Position numbers and translations under genes: made by a program. The notes under the pieces are model-generated. The model saw only the letters and a program-made list of their open reading frames with translations, did not search any database and was not told where the DNA came from. A stretch of DNA of 64,000 nt from Chloroflexota bacterium. Its GTDB lineage: Bacteria; Chloroflexota; Anaerolineae; Promineifilales; Promineifilaceae. Where the stretch lies: assembly GCA_020628815.1 (NCBI GenBank), contig JAHDEN010000003.1, positions 1 through 64,000 on the forward strand. The letters are read 5' to 3'. Of this stretch, positions 9,448-18,388 are shown in pieces; position 1 is the first letter of the stretch, and the number at the start of each line of letters is the position of its first letter.

Positions 9448-11154
9448 CTACTTAATTGTAAAACAGCCTCGGCCGGATTGGGCTAAAACAGTCCGGCCGT
9501 TGGGAGCCATATGCACAACCTGCCACTGAAATTCTTTTGTAACCCCATCCAGAAAATACCCTTGTGGGGTGATAAACCACTGGTAAACGTTGCCGTTTGG
9601 TTCGGCGAACACTTTGCCGATCGAACGCAAGTTGCCACCCCGTGGGCCTACCCGAATTTCAAGATACTCATTCCAATATAGATTGCCGTTCCAGCGCCAA
9701 TTGAGTTCAATTTGGCTGTTTTGAGCGTAGTTTTGCCATTCGGCCGCACAGTTTAGATTGAGCAAAACCGGCCGTGGAAAGACCCGTTGCACAGGGGCTA
9801 TTGTGGCGGTTGCCGCATCTGACACCGTAATCACCACGGTTGAGGTGATCGGCTCAATGGTTACCGTAAGCTGAGGCTCTTCGGTTGGGGGAGGGGTTTG
9901 CTCATCAGAATCTGAAGATTCTGTGGTTGCTGTGGGTTCATCTGTTTTGACAATTTGCGGTTTCGGTTTGACGGCCGATTGCTCTGTTGGGATGGGGGGG
10001 CTAGTTGGGAGAGTGGTGGGTGAGCTAGCGGCCGTAGCCGCTTTGGTCGGGGCTTGAGCCGTTGCATCTGCCCCGTTTGATTGGTCTGAATCTGCTGCCC
10101 CGATTTGAGCCAATTGGCTATCCTGCGGGGTGGGGGTTGAAAGCTTGGCTACCACAGAAGGCTGTGCCAGCTGATCAGAGCCGTTTGGCTGATTGCGTAG
10201 ATAGACAAAGGCGAAGAGGGCCACAACAACGACCGCTGCAACGGCCAGGCCGTTATAAAATTGCACAGGATTTTTGATCAGCTGATTGCGAATGGTTGTT
10301 GCGTAATCAAGCCGTGATCCCGGCCGTGCCTGTAACGTTGCGACTGAAAAACTCCCAGCAACGCCTGATTCAACCAGCTGCGGCAAAATTTCGACGATGA
10401 GGTCTTTCCCATCATACAGAGATAAAAGATCAAAAAGATTGATCGCTTCTCCCTGACGCTCAACAACCGTCTGAAAATTTTGGCTGCCCACAATCACAGA
10501 ATCCCCTTCTTTGATCGGCAAGCCGCTTATTCCTCTTGATTGAGCCCGTGCAAACTCTGCATCTGTCAGGTTTTGCCCAATATGGAAGCCTCGATCAACT
10601 TTGATTGAGTCATGTTTGCCAACGGCCGAATCCCAGCTTTCTGCATAGTGGGTTTCTGGATCTAAATGTGGTGCGGTTGAAGGGTTTGTTAAGGTTAACT
10701 GGGTCAACCGTTCGCCACGCACCAGATAAATCGGATTGGCACCTATGTTGGCGATAAACAGGGTTTCTTCGTTTTCAATGGCGGCTACGGCGATGTGGGC
10801 ATACACATCATCCATTTTCCTGGTTGTCCAATAAATTTCGTGGTTGGCGCTTCTGATTGCGTTTTCCAACAAAGTCGGAATGTCATAATCGTTGCCACGA
10901 TCAAACTGGACTAACATCGCGTCGATAGCCATTTGAGCAACACGTGCGGCCCAGCCATCCCCACCAAATCCTGTGGCGACGATGGCATAATCGATTAGGC
11001 TACCGTTGTTGATGGTAACGGAGCCTGATCGTGTGCGTTGAGTATAAGGTTTTGCGGATGCTTTGTGAAAGCCGTTTGCGTTGATGATGAGAGCCATTTG
11101 AAATGATGGGAGTAATTGCTTAGCAATCAAACTTGGATCGATCGTTCTGTCCAA
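9448..11154 (-). CDS. PP2C-like (probably catalytically dead) membrane protein with extracellular tail
   Basis: 568 aa. Residues about 20-280 follow the PPM/PP2C phosphatase layout: YAIVATGFGGDGW (56-68) sits where active enzymes have VADGMGG, and FIANIGANPIYLVRGERLT where they have NVGDSRAYL. The metal-binding Asp of the first motif is Thr (ATG for ADG), the GD of the second is GA, and no DNLT motif is visible, so catalysis is doubtful. A single TM helix follows at about 298-318, then a Thr/Pro/Ser-rich linker of roughly 140 residues and a C-terminal beta-rich domain of about 100 residues with two Cys. The PP2C part would be cytoplasmic and the tail outside. An alternative start is Met20. 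It is convergent with the ATPase/PH-domain genes across the structured repeat. Confidence 0.75.
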   Translation of the reverse strand: MDRTIDPSLIAKQLLPSFQMALIINANGFHKASAKPYTQRTRSGSVTINNGSLIDYAIVATGFGGDGWAARVAQMAIDAMLVQFDRGNDYDIPTLLENAIRSANHEIYWTTRKMDDVYAHIAVAAIENEETLFIANIGANPIYLVRGERLTQLTLTNPSTAPHLDPETHYAESWDSAVGKHDSIKVDRGFHIGQNLTDAEFARAQSRGISGLPIKEGDSVIVGSQNFQTVVERQGEAINLFDLLSLYDGKDLIVEILPQLVESGVAGSFSVATLQARPGSRLDYATTIRNQLIKNPVQFYNGLAVAAVVVVALFAFVYLRNQPNGSDQLAQPSVVAKLSTPTPQDSQLAQIGAADSDQSNGADATAQAPTKAATAASSPTTLPTSPPIPTEQSAVKPKPQIVKTDEPTATTESSDSDEQTPPPTEEPQLTVTIEPITSTVVITVSDAATATIAPVQRVFPRPVLLNLNCAAEWQNYAQNSQIELNWRWNGNLYWNEYLEIRVGPRGGNLRSIGKVFAEPNGNVYQWFITPQGYFLDGVTKEFQWQVVHMAPNGRTVLAQSGRGCFTIK

Positions 11155-11398
11155 GTGGTAGTTGCTGAGTAACTACAGAAGAAAAACGGTTGGTAATGGA
11201 TACTGTTCTATACGGCCGACTAGACCAAAGGTTGGCACAGGGGTTTCAAATAGATGAAATCCTTGCACCAAATTATGTGCCAGCTTGTTTGGGTCGTGGC
11301 TTTTCTTGCAATGATTAAGCATGAGCGAAAAAAGAAGATTTGGTGTCAATCTCTTCACTCATGCAGGGTATAGTCATTGCAGTTATAGCTTTAACTTG

Positions 11399-14209
11399 TT
11401 ATCCACCGATTAGCTTTTTTCGGCCGGAAGAAGTTATTCCTAAAGCCACACCGCCGTGTGATAGCTGTTTTTCCTCGATAAGGCGTTGTTGAGTCAACTG
11501 ACGAATCCCTAGCTGAATCGAACGTTCCCCTCGATCGCTTAGCGAACTCCACGCCTCAGATTGGTAGGCCCTATCATTGTCTCTCAACTCACCGGTTAAG
11601 AGCAACACTAAATTACGTTTTCCCCATCCATTTTCGGATAATGCTAACAAGATCGCCCGTTCGATGGTTGGATCGGCCGTTGCTTCTTCCCATTCTGGCA
11701 AAATATCTGGCTCACAATTGTCGCATCGGTCACATTTTTCGCGCACAGCACCACCCAAATAGTTGGCCAAATAGCCGTGCCTGCAATAGCGACTTTTGCC
11801 ATATTCGCCTATCTCTGCCACACGTTGCTTTTGGATCGAATCATGTTCATCAAGCAGTCGTACAATCCGTTCAGATGAGTCTTCGGGGGGCTGAAGCACC
11901 GTTACATTTGGGGTGCGATTCTGCCCATCGTAAAACAGATGGGCGGCCGTGGCCCATTCTGACAGGGTGGGCAAAACTTCGTTGGGGAAAACCCCAAGTA
12001 CGGCCGCCACATCAACCATGTTGCGTGTTACCGTAATCCCTTGCTCAAGCCCCATGTCGGCCGCAAACGCCTGTAGCTCAATCGGTCCTGGGCTCAGCCA
12101 TTTTAAACTCAGCGAGAGCGGTACATCATAATCCCGCACCAGCAGCTCCGCATTTTCGAGCATGTTGACCGCCACCCGCAAATTGGTGCTGTCTGTATTT
12201 AAACGCTGGGCGATCACATCAAAGTTCACCGGCCCAGAACGGCCGACCGGCACCTGTTTTCTAATCTGCCCGTACACATCGCGCAAAAACTCAACTTTGA
12301 GCGCGTCGCTGTTAACCAAGCGGGTTAAAAACCCTTTATCGGCCGTGCTGTGTACCAAAACACAATAGCTTTCTTTCCCATCTCGTCCCGCACGCCCCGC
12401 TTCTTGATAATAAGATTCAATTGAATTGGGCAAACCGTAGTGCAAAATAAAGCGGATGTCCGCCTTGTCGATCCCCATCCCAAAGGCAACAGTGGCCACA
12501 ATAATGTCAGTTTCACCGCTCATAAAGCGATTTTGTACCTGGGCCCGATTGCTGATGCGGGCGTGATAATGCTCCGCTTTTAGCCCCTGATTACGTAGGA
12601 TGAGGGCGATCTCTTCACAGTTTTTGCGTGACCGGGCGTAAATAATGCCAGGGCCAGGGAGCCGCTGGGCCAAACCGATCACATCGCTTAATTTGTTGTC
12701 TGCGTTGCTGGCTGTAATCGCTGCCAGTTTCAAATTGTCTCTAAACGTGTCTAGGGCGATAAATTGGAACTTCCGCTGAGTCTCGCTGGGGGTGAGGGTT
12801 TTTAAAGGCTCGAACAGCCGCCGTTCAATATCTTGCCGCACCAAAAGCGGTGCTGTGGCGGTTAAGGCAAGGATGGGTGGCGCACCCAAGTCACGATGTG
12901 CTTGGTTAAGCCACAAATAGTCCGGCCGGAAATCGTGCCCCCATGTTGACAAACAGTGGGCCTCATCGATTACCAGACGGCCGATGCCAGCCCGCTTAAT
13001 CGCCTGCACAAAGCGCCACTGTCGCAACCGCTCGGGTGCTACAAACACCATTTTGTATTTGCCCAGCGCCACCGCCCGAATGGCAGCTTTTAGTTCAGAT
13101 TCGCTCAGGCTGCTGTTGATGGCGAGCGCTTGCCCACGTATTTCTTCTGGCAGCCCGTCCACTTGATCCTTCATCAGGGCGATCAGGGGAGAAATGATGA
13201 GGGTGACCCCTTCGGTCAAAAGGGCTGGCAGTTGGTAGGTCAGCGATTTTCCGGCCCCGGTTGGCAAGATGGCAAGCACATCTTCCCCCCGTAAGGCACA
13301 GGCCATAATTTGTAGTTGAGCGTCGCGCAACGCATCAAACCCAAAGTGGGTTTTGGCGGCCGTTTCAATTTGCTCTTTCTCTTCGGCCGAAACTTGAACC
13401 AAACTTAGATCGGGCAACGGGGCCGGTTTTTGTTTTTTCGGCAGGCGAGCGGGCAAGATGCGTTTAGACCGTTTGGCCCGCTGTGCCGCATCCCCTTTGC
13501 CCCCTTCAGCGATTTCTCCCAGAATGGTTGAAAGCTCGGTTGAAAAGCGGCCGTTCAACATTTCGTCGATTAAGATCAGCCGGTTTGTATCTCCTAGCTC
13601 TTCAAACAGGTCTCGCAAATCACGCAGCAGATTGGTGTAGATGGCGCTTTCACCTTCGTTAACTGTAAATGCGTTAACCGCAAAGGCTTGGGCCTGCACT
13701 TTGTCATCTTTGGCTAAATAGATTTTTGCTAATCTGAGGGTGGCGGTGCGGCTGCGTGGCGCCATTTCTAGCTGTTTGCGGGTCGCCCGCTCCGCTTCAT
13801 CTAGCTTGTTTTCGGCCAGCTCAATATCGGCCAGCAGTGCCCAAGCTTGGATCACCGCTTCGTTTTGTTGGATCAGGGTGTCGGCCGTTTTGCGTGCCAG
13901 AGGCAAGTTGTTGTCTTCTAGATAGTAACGTGCCAGCTGAGACATGGCGGTGGGGGAAAACTTTGTTTCAAGCCGCTCAACCATCACTTTGATGGCAGAT
14001 GGGGTGCGCCCCATGCCCGCATAGGCGCGAGCTTTCCGGTCGGCCATTGAAACCAAATCCGGCCGGTTGACCGCATCCACCACGTCGATGACCTCTTGGT
14101 AGCTCTCCCAGTGGGTTAGAAAAGTCAGAATACGGTTGCGGACTTTACCCGCTAAAGCGGCGCAGTCGGCTGGAGTGAGTTCGAGTTGTGATAAAAGTGT
14201 TTCCTTCAT
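11399..14209 (-). CDS. recQ: ATP-dependent DNA helicase RecQ with N-terminal TPR-type extension
   Basis: 936 aa, much longer than standard RecQ (about 600). Residues 1-250 are helical repeats in the TPR style (LARYYLEDNNLPLARKTADTL, LADIELAENKLDEAERATRK). The helicase core starts near 285 with FGFDALRDAQ. LPTGAGKS (Walker A) is near 313, VIDEAHCLSTWGHDFRPDY (motif II and aromatic loop) near 415, and GMGIDKADIR and YYQEAGRAGRDG follow. The RQC zinc cluster CRHGYLAN...CDRCDNC lies near 806-830. A short winged-helix-like tail follows and no HRDC domain is apparent. It unwinds DNA 3'-5' in recombination and fork repair. The TPR front suggests a protein partner. The 244-bp gap to the downstream PP2C-like gene argues against tight coupling. 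Confidence 0.93.
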   Translation of the reverse strand: MKETLLSQLELTPADCAALAGKVRNRILTFLTHWESYQEVIDVVDAVNRPDLVSMADRKARAYAGMGRTPSAIKVMVERLETKFSPTAMSQLARYYLEDNNLPLARKTADTLIQQNEAVIQAWALLADIELAENKLDEAERATRKQLEMAPRSRTATLRLAKIYLAKDDKVQAQAFAVNAFTVNEGESAIYTNLLRDLRDLFEELGDTNRLILIDEMLNGRFSTELSTILGEIAEGGKGDAAQRAKRSKRILPARLPKKQKPAPLPDLSLVQVSAEEKEQIETAAKTHFGFDALRDAQLQIMACALRGEDVLAILPTGAGKSLTYQLPALLTEGVTLIISPLIALMKDQVDGLPEEIRGQALAINSSLSESELKAAIRAVALGKYKMVFVAPERLRQWRFVQAIKRAGIGRLVIDEAHCLSTWGHDFRPDYLWLNQAHRDLGAPPILALTATAPLLVRQDIERRLFEPLKTLTPSETQRKFQFIALDTFRDNLKLAAITASNADNKLSDVIGLAQRLPGPGIIYARSRKNCEEIALILRNQGLKAEHYHARISNRAQVQNRFMSGETDIIVATVAFGMGIDKADIRFILHYGLPNSIESYYQEAGRAGRDGKESYCVLVHSTADKGFLTRLVNSDALKVEFLRDVYGQIRKQVPVGRSGPVNFDVIAQRLNTDSTNLRVAVNMLENAELLVRDYDVPLSLSLKWLSPGPIELQAFAADMGLEQGITVTRNMVDVAAVLGVFPNEVLPTLSEWATAAHLFYDGQNRTPNVTVLQPPEDSSERIVRLLDEHDSIQKQRVAEIGEYGKSRYCRHGYLANYLGGAVREKCDRCDNCEPDILPEWEEATADPTIERAILLALSENGWGKRNLVLLLTGELRDNDRAYQSEAWSSLSDRGERSIQLGIRQLTQQRLIEEKQLSHGGVALGITSSGRKKLIGG

Positions 14210-14366
14210 GTTTTCCCTGTGTGAATGGTATCTGCTTTCGGGTAGGTTTCAAATACCAATGTATGAACAGGCATTTACGTTTTAAAATCCGGTTTGATGG
14301 GGGGCAACAATCAAAATCCTGTTATTGATTTCGGAATCTTTTGCTCTCTCCGGTACATTCTTAGGC

Positions 14367-15059
14367 ATGAAGCGTTTCCTTTTTCTTGTCATTCTTTTGC
14401 TTGTTGGATGTGGTGGAGCGGTCCAACCAGAAGCCGAGACACAACCGGCTGCTGAACCGGCCGTCCGTGAGTATCCGGCCGAGGCGACTGTGTTTACCGT
14501 TTATCGCCCCGACTCTGGCGTGCGCTACCGCATCACCGAAACATTTTTAGAGGGTGTAAGCCGAGAAGTGCCCAACCGAGAGCCCGGCCGGGTTGAAGCG
14601 GTGGGGAACAGCCCCAGTTTGATCGGCGAGCTTGCGCTTGACCTGTCAACCAATCCCCCCAAATTGCTGGGTGGCTATTTTGAGGCGGACTTAACCCTGT
14701 TGCGGACCAATCAAGAAAAGCGTGACGAGCGATTACGCGGCCGTTGGTTACAAACGTATACCTATCCAACCGCCCATTTTGTGCTGGAAGAGCAGGATAT
14801 TTTGGCGCAGCCATATACGGCCGGGGATGAAGCTACATTTTCGATGATTGGACAACTCACGGTGCGAGATGTCACAATTCCCATTTTGTTCTTGGCCAAA
14901 GCGACATTAAACGAGGATATGACTGAAATTGTAGGTGTGGCAGATGCGCAGCTTTTGATTTCAGATTTAGGCATTGAGCCGCCCAGCTTGGCAAAAATAG
15001 TTGAAGTTGACGACCCGTTTGAAATCGGGGCGATCATTGTGGCCCGCACAGATTCCTAA
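14367..15059 (+). CDS. YceI-family lipoprotein
   Basis: The start is taken at ATG 14367 because it gives a clean lipoprotein signal, MKRFLFLVILLLVGC, with Cys15 as the lipidation site. An in-frame TTG at 14325 would only add residues in front of the signal. The mature chain of about 215 aa has the YceI pattern: YRITETFLEG, AVGNSPSLIGELALDL, GYFEADLTLLRTNQEKRD, TYPTAHFVL, GQLTVRDVTIPI and a final FLAKATL strand. YceI proteins are lipocalin-like barrels that bind isoprenoid or other amphiphilic molecules. The ligand here is unknown. It stands alone between divergent recQ and the rpe gene. Confidence 0.85.
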   Translation: MKRFLFLVILLLVGCGGAVQPEAETQPAAEPAVREYPAEATVFTVYRPDSGVRYRITETFLEGVSREVPNREPGRVEAVGNSPSLIGELALDLSTNPPKLLGGYFEADLTLLRTNQEKRDERLRGRWLQTYTYPTAHFVLEEQDILAQPYTAGDEATFSMIGQLTVRDVTIPILFLAKATLNEDMTEIVGVADAQLLISDLGIEPPSLAKIVEVDDPFEIGAIIVARTDS

Positions 15060-15072
15060 AACCTACAAGGAT

Positions 15073-15104
15073 TTGAAACATCTGTGTATCTAGGGTGATA
15101 TACT
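15073..15104 (+). promoter_or_regulatory. Candidate promoter for rpe
   Basis: TTGAAA at 15073-15078 and an extended -10, TGATATACT, at 15096-15104. The spacing of 20 bp is wider than ideal, but the TG extension can compensate. It lies 46 bp upstream of the proposed rpe start. Confidence 0.35.
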
Positions 15105-15149
15105 ATGGCGTCTACAAAATATTGTTTGTATTTTTATTAGAGGTAACTT

Positions 15150-15854
15150 CTGAAGGCACTACCAAAAAACAATCAAATCGCACCATCTATTTTGGCGTGT
15201 GATTTTGCCCGACTGGGGGAGCAGGTTATTGAATCGGCCGAAGCTGGTGCAAGGGTCATTCATATCGATGTGATGGACGGCCGATTTGTGCCGAACATCA
15301 GTATCGGACTCCCTGTTGTGGCCGCTTTAAAACCGATTGCGGATCAATATAATCTGATTCTTGATGTTCATTTGATGATTGTTGAACCGGAACGATATTT
15401 GGCAGATTTTGCAGCGGCCGGTGCTGATGTACTGACGGTGCATGTCGAAGCCAGCCCCCATTTACATCGAACCATCCAAGCGATTCATGGGCTAGATGTG
15501 GCGGCCGGGGTTGCTTTAAACCCGGGAACTCCGCTTAGCTCAATTGAAGAAGTGCTGCCGATGGTCGATTTAGCGTTGATCATGTCGGTCAATCCAGGTT
15601 TTGGTGGCCAGTCGTACATCGACTCTGCATCAAACAAAATTCGCCGCTTAGCCAGCATGATTCGTGACTGCGGCAGTTCAGCCGTGATCGAAGTTGATGG
15701 TGGTATTAAGAGCCACAATGTGGCTGATGTGGCTGCGGCCGGGGCCAGCCTGCTTGTCAGCGGGAGCGGTGTTTTCTCAAAGACAGCACCCGTCGCCCAG
15801 AAAATGAACGAACTAAATCAGGCACTGACTTTAGGGTCAGCCCGCCTTGTTTAA
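15150..15854 (+). CDS. rpe: Ribulose-phosphate 3-epimerase, probable CTG start
   Basis: It interconverts ribulose-5-phosphate and xylulose-5-phosphate in the pentose phosphate pathway. The first usual start codon (TTG 15192) would fall inside the conserved first strand APSILACDFARL and remove its PSI part. Between the in-frame stop at 15144 and that TTG there is no ATG or GTG, but a CTG at 15150 sits five bases after AGAGGT (15139-15144), so CTG is chosen, giving 234 aa. Conserved blocks: HIDVMDGRFVPNISIGLPVV, LDVHLMI, VNPGFGGQSYI and IEVDGGI, which supply the metal-binding His/Asp and the phosphate loop of the TIM barrel. The aldolase gene follows 56 bp later, which makes a small central-carbon group. 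Confidence 0.92.
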   Translation: MKALPKNNQIAPSILACDFARLGEQVIESAEAGARVIHIDVMDGRFVPNISIGLPVVAALKPIADQYNLILDVHLMIVEPERYLADFAAAGADVLTVHVEASPHLHRTIQAIHGLDVAAGVALNPGTPLSSIEEVLPMVDLALIMSVNPGFGGQSYIDSASNKIRRLASMIRDCGSSAVIEVDGGIKSHNVADVAAAGASLLVSGSGVFSKTAPVAQKMNELNQALTLGSARLV

Positions 15855-15910
15855 AACCAAATCGCTACTCTCAAACCCTTTAAGAATTCCATTTATTTGC
15901 AGGAGGCATA

Positions 15911-16993
15911 ATGTCCAATCTTAGTGAAAAATTCCCAGCAGGTGTCATTACCGGAGATGCTGTACAAGAGCTGTTTGAGCTTGCCAAAACGAAAAACTTC
16001 GCCATGCCCGCCCCCAACTGTGTGGGCACAAATTCAGTCAATTCGGTGATGGAGATCGCCGCAAAAGTAAATTCCCCCGTTGTTTTGACCTTTTCAAACG
16101 GTGGCGCTAGCTTCTTCGCTGGCAAGGGACTTAGCAACGATGGCCAAAAAGCGGCTATCGCAGGCGCAACGTCTGGTGCGATGCACGTACACCACATGGC
16201 AGAAATTTATGGTGCCCGTGTGTTGTTGCACACCGACCATGCGGCTAAAAAGCTTCTCCCTTGGATCGATGGGCTTTTGGATGCAGGTGAAGCGTTTTAT
16301 GCCGTTCATGGCAAACCGCTTTTCAGCTCGCACATGCTTGATCTTTCTGAAGAGCCGATTGAAGAAAATATTGAAATTTGTAAGCAATATTTAGAGCGCA
16401 TGAGCAAAATGGGGATGACGCTTGAGATCGAATTGGGTGTAACTGGTGGTGAGGAAGACGGTGTAGATAACACCGATATCGACTCAGCTCGTTTGTACAC
16501 ACAACCGTCTGAAGTCGCTTACGCCTACGAAGAGCTGATGAAAGTGAGCGATAAGTTCACCGTTGCGGCCGCATTTGGCAACGTGCACGGTGTTTACAAA
16601 CCGGGCAATGTTGAATTGCGCCCTGTGATCCTCAAAAATTCACAAGATCATATTCGTGAAAAATTTGGCCTAGAATCAGACGAGCCGATTAACTTTGTCT
16701 TCCATGGTGGATCAGGATCAAGCCCGGCCGAAATTGAAGAAGCGATCTCTTATGGCGCGGTTAAAATGAATATCGACACCGACTTGCAGTGGGCATTTTG
16801 GGACGGTATTCGTGGCTATTCGGCCGATAACTTTGGCTACTTGCAAGGGCAGATCGGTAATCCAGACGGAGACGATAAACCAAACAAGAAATTCTACGAT
16901 CCACGCAAATGGTTGCGGGTTGCAGAGCAAAGCATGGCTACTCGTTTGCAAAAAGCATTTGAGGACCTAAACTGCATCGGCGTTTTAGATTAG
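15911..16993 (+). CDS. fba: Class II fructose-bisphosphate aldolase
   Basis: Zinc-dependent cleavage of fructose-1,6-bisphosphate into DHAP and glyceraldehyde-3-phosphate. 360 aa, the length of the class IIA (E. coli FbaA-like) branch. AGGAGG at 15901-15906 precedes the ATG and is among the strongest ribosome sites in the window. Key blocks: VLTFSNGGASFFAGKG near the front, LHTDHAAKK (catalytic Asp and zinc His), ELGVTGGEEDGVDN (the loop typical of class IIA), FGNVHGVYKPGN, VFHGGSGSS (phosphate loop) and KMNIDTDLQWAFW. It follows rpe on the same strand and ends 25 bp before a strong terminator, so rpe-fba may be one unit. Confidence 0.96.
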   Translation: MSNLSEKFPAGVITGDAVQELFELAKTKNFAMPAPNCVGTNSVNSVMEIAAKVNSPVVLTFSNGGASFFAGKGLSNDGQKAAIAGATSGAMHVHHMAEIYGARVLLHTDHAAKKLLPWIDGLLDAGEAFYAVHGKPLFSSHMLDLSEEPIEENIEICKQYLERMSKMGMTLEIELGVTGGEEDGVDNTDIDSARLYTQPSEVAYAYEELMKVSDKFTVAAAFGNVHGVYKPGNVELRPVILKNSQDHIREKFGLESDEPINFVFHGGSGSSPAEIEEAISYGAVKMNIDTDLQWAFWDGIRGYSADNFGYLQGQIGNPDGDDKPNKKFYDPRKWLRVAEQSMATRLQKAFEDLNCIGVLD

Positions 16994-17017
16994 CCACTCG
17001 CGGTATAACATGTTCCC

Positions 17018-17053
17018 AAAAGGGGCTTGGTCAGCTTTGATCAAGCCCCTTTT
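17018..17053 (+). terminator. Rho-independent terminator after fba
   Basis: AAAAGGGGCTTGGTCA at 17018-17033 pairs with TGATCAAGCCCCTTTT, with one G-U pair, around a short loop, and the T-rich end supplies the tail. It is placed just after the aldolase stop codon. Confidence 0.85.
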
Positions 17054-17197
17054 CTGTTACTAGATCATTACCCCCAAATTAAGGTGTAGTTGATATATTT
17101 AGAGGACCTAAATTCCGTCACTCGACGGAGTTAGACTGCAGTTAGAGATAGTTGGTTAACCCGGCAAATCGATTCAATTTTGCTAGAATCCTAGCAA

Positions 17198-18130
17198 GTG
17201 AAAGAGAAAACTATGTCAGTCACCCAGATTCCTAATCAACATAAAACCGGTTTTTTCCAGGCTCCAGCCAGAGACGTTTTTAAATCGCTTGCGGTTTTAT
17301 TTAAGCTGCGCGTGGTTTCTCTGTTGGTTTTGTCCGCCATTGGTGGTGCGTTTTTGGGTGCCCGGGGCTGGCCCGGCTGGGCTGAATTTGGGCTGATCAC
17401 GCTCACCGGTTTGCTAACTGCGGCCGGGGCGTCTGCGATTAACCAATTTTGGGAACGGGAAAAGGACCGGTTGATGAAGCGGACGGCTGATCGGCCGCTG
17501 GCAAGCGGGCAGATCGAAAACCCAAACATGGTTTTGCTGATCTCTATTTTGCTCATTATTGTCCCCTCACTGGCCGTTTTGCCATTCAACCCATGGCTCA
17601 CTTTTTACCTGCTGCTCGGCGCGTTTATCTATGTGGTTATCTATACCATTTGGCTTAAACCGCGCACACAGCTCAATATTGTGATCGGCGGTGCGGCTGG
17701 TAGTGCGGCCGTTTTAGCCGGTGGCGCTGTTGTTGGTATGCATCATGATCCGGCCGTGTTGGCACTGGCGGCCGTTATGTTTGTGTGGACCCCGGCCCAT
17801 TTTTGGAGCTTGGCCATCATGATGAAAGATGACTACACAGCGGCCGACACACCGATGTTGCCGAGCCAATCGGGAACACGCATCGCCGCATGGATGGTCT
17901 TTGCTCACGCCGTTCCAACGATTATGGGCTCGGTTATGCTGGCCGCTATTCCCGAACTGGGGGTGTGGTACCTGCTCCCGGTCGCCCTGTTTAGCATTGA
18001 CTTGTTGCGCCGGAACTTTGCGCTCATTCGGGTGCCTAATATTCCCAACGCCAAAAGCCTTTTCATTGCATCAAACTTTTATCTGATGGTTGTTCTTCTG
18101 GCCATTATGATTGTTACCCCGTTTGGCTAA
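17198..18130 (+). CDS. ctaB: Protoheme IX farnesyltransferase (heme O synthase)
   Basis: Transfers a farnesyl group to heme B, making heme O for haem-copper oxidases. It is an integral membrane protein with about nine TM helices. The UbiA-family signature NQFWEREKDRLMKRTADRPL holds the NxxxD-type metal/diphosphate site (first Asp of the usual motif shifted, as in many CtaB), with second-site residues around YTIWLKPRT, and WTPAHFWSLA is typical of the family. Start: GTG 17198 is given, but ATG 17213 (MSVTQIPNQ) is equally possible; neither has a clear ribosome site. A perfect palindrome, TTGCTAG-AATC-CTAGCAA, ends one base before the GTG. Oxidase genes are not in the window. A thioredoxin-fold gene follows after 18 bp. 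Confidence 0.93.
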   Translation: MKEKTMSVTQIPNQHKTGFFQAPARDVFKSLAVLFKLRVVSLLVLSAIGGAFLGARGWPGWAEFGLITLTGLLTAAGASAINQFWEREKDRLMKRTADRPLASGQIENPNMVLLISILLIIVPSLAVLPFNPWLTFYLLLGAFIYVVIYTIWLKPRTQLNIVIGGAAGSAAVLAGGAVVGMHHDPAVLALAAVMFVWTPAHFWSLAIMMKDDYTAADTPMLPSQSGTRIAAWMVFAHAVPTIMGSVMLAAIPELGVWYLLPVALFSIDLLRRNFALIRVPNIPNAKSLFIASNFYLMVVLLAIMIVTPFG

Positions 18131-18148
18131 CCCTCACCTCACTGCGTT

Positions 18149-18388
18149 GTGCTAGAAATTACGCTATACACCAAAGACCCTTGCCCATTGTGTGACGATG
18201 TGAAAGCGTTGTTAGCCACACTTGAAGGAACCTATCCACATACCCTGACTGAAGTTGATATTACCGAAGACGCCGATTTAAACGCCCGCTACCGGTTTGA
18301 AATCCCCGTATTGCAAGTGGGGCAGACGCGGCTTAAAGCGCCGATCGGGCTGCTCGATTTGACACAATTTTTGCGAGAGGCTGTATGA
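18149..18388 (+). CDS. Glutaredoxin-like (DUF836) thiol protein
   Basis: 79 aa with a GTG start. The fold begins ITLYTKDPCPLCDDVKALL, with a CPLC active site, and continues to the cis-proline strand FEIPVLQVGQTRLKAPIGLLDLTQFL. This is the short glutaredoxin-like family often annotated DUF836 or YbbN-fragment-like. It probably performs thiol-disulfide exchange in the cytoplasm. It lies 18 bp after ctaB and its stop overlaps the next start (ATGA), so the three genes are likely translated together. A link to haem or oxidase assembly is suggested only by position. Confidence 0.8.
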   Translation: MLEITLYTKDPCPLCDDVKALLATLEGTYPHTLTEVDITEDADLNARYRFEIPVLQVGQTRLKAPIGLLDLTQFLREAV

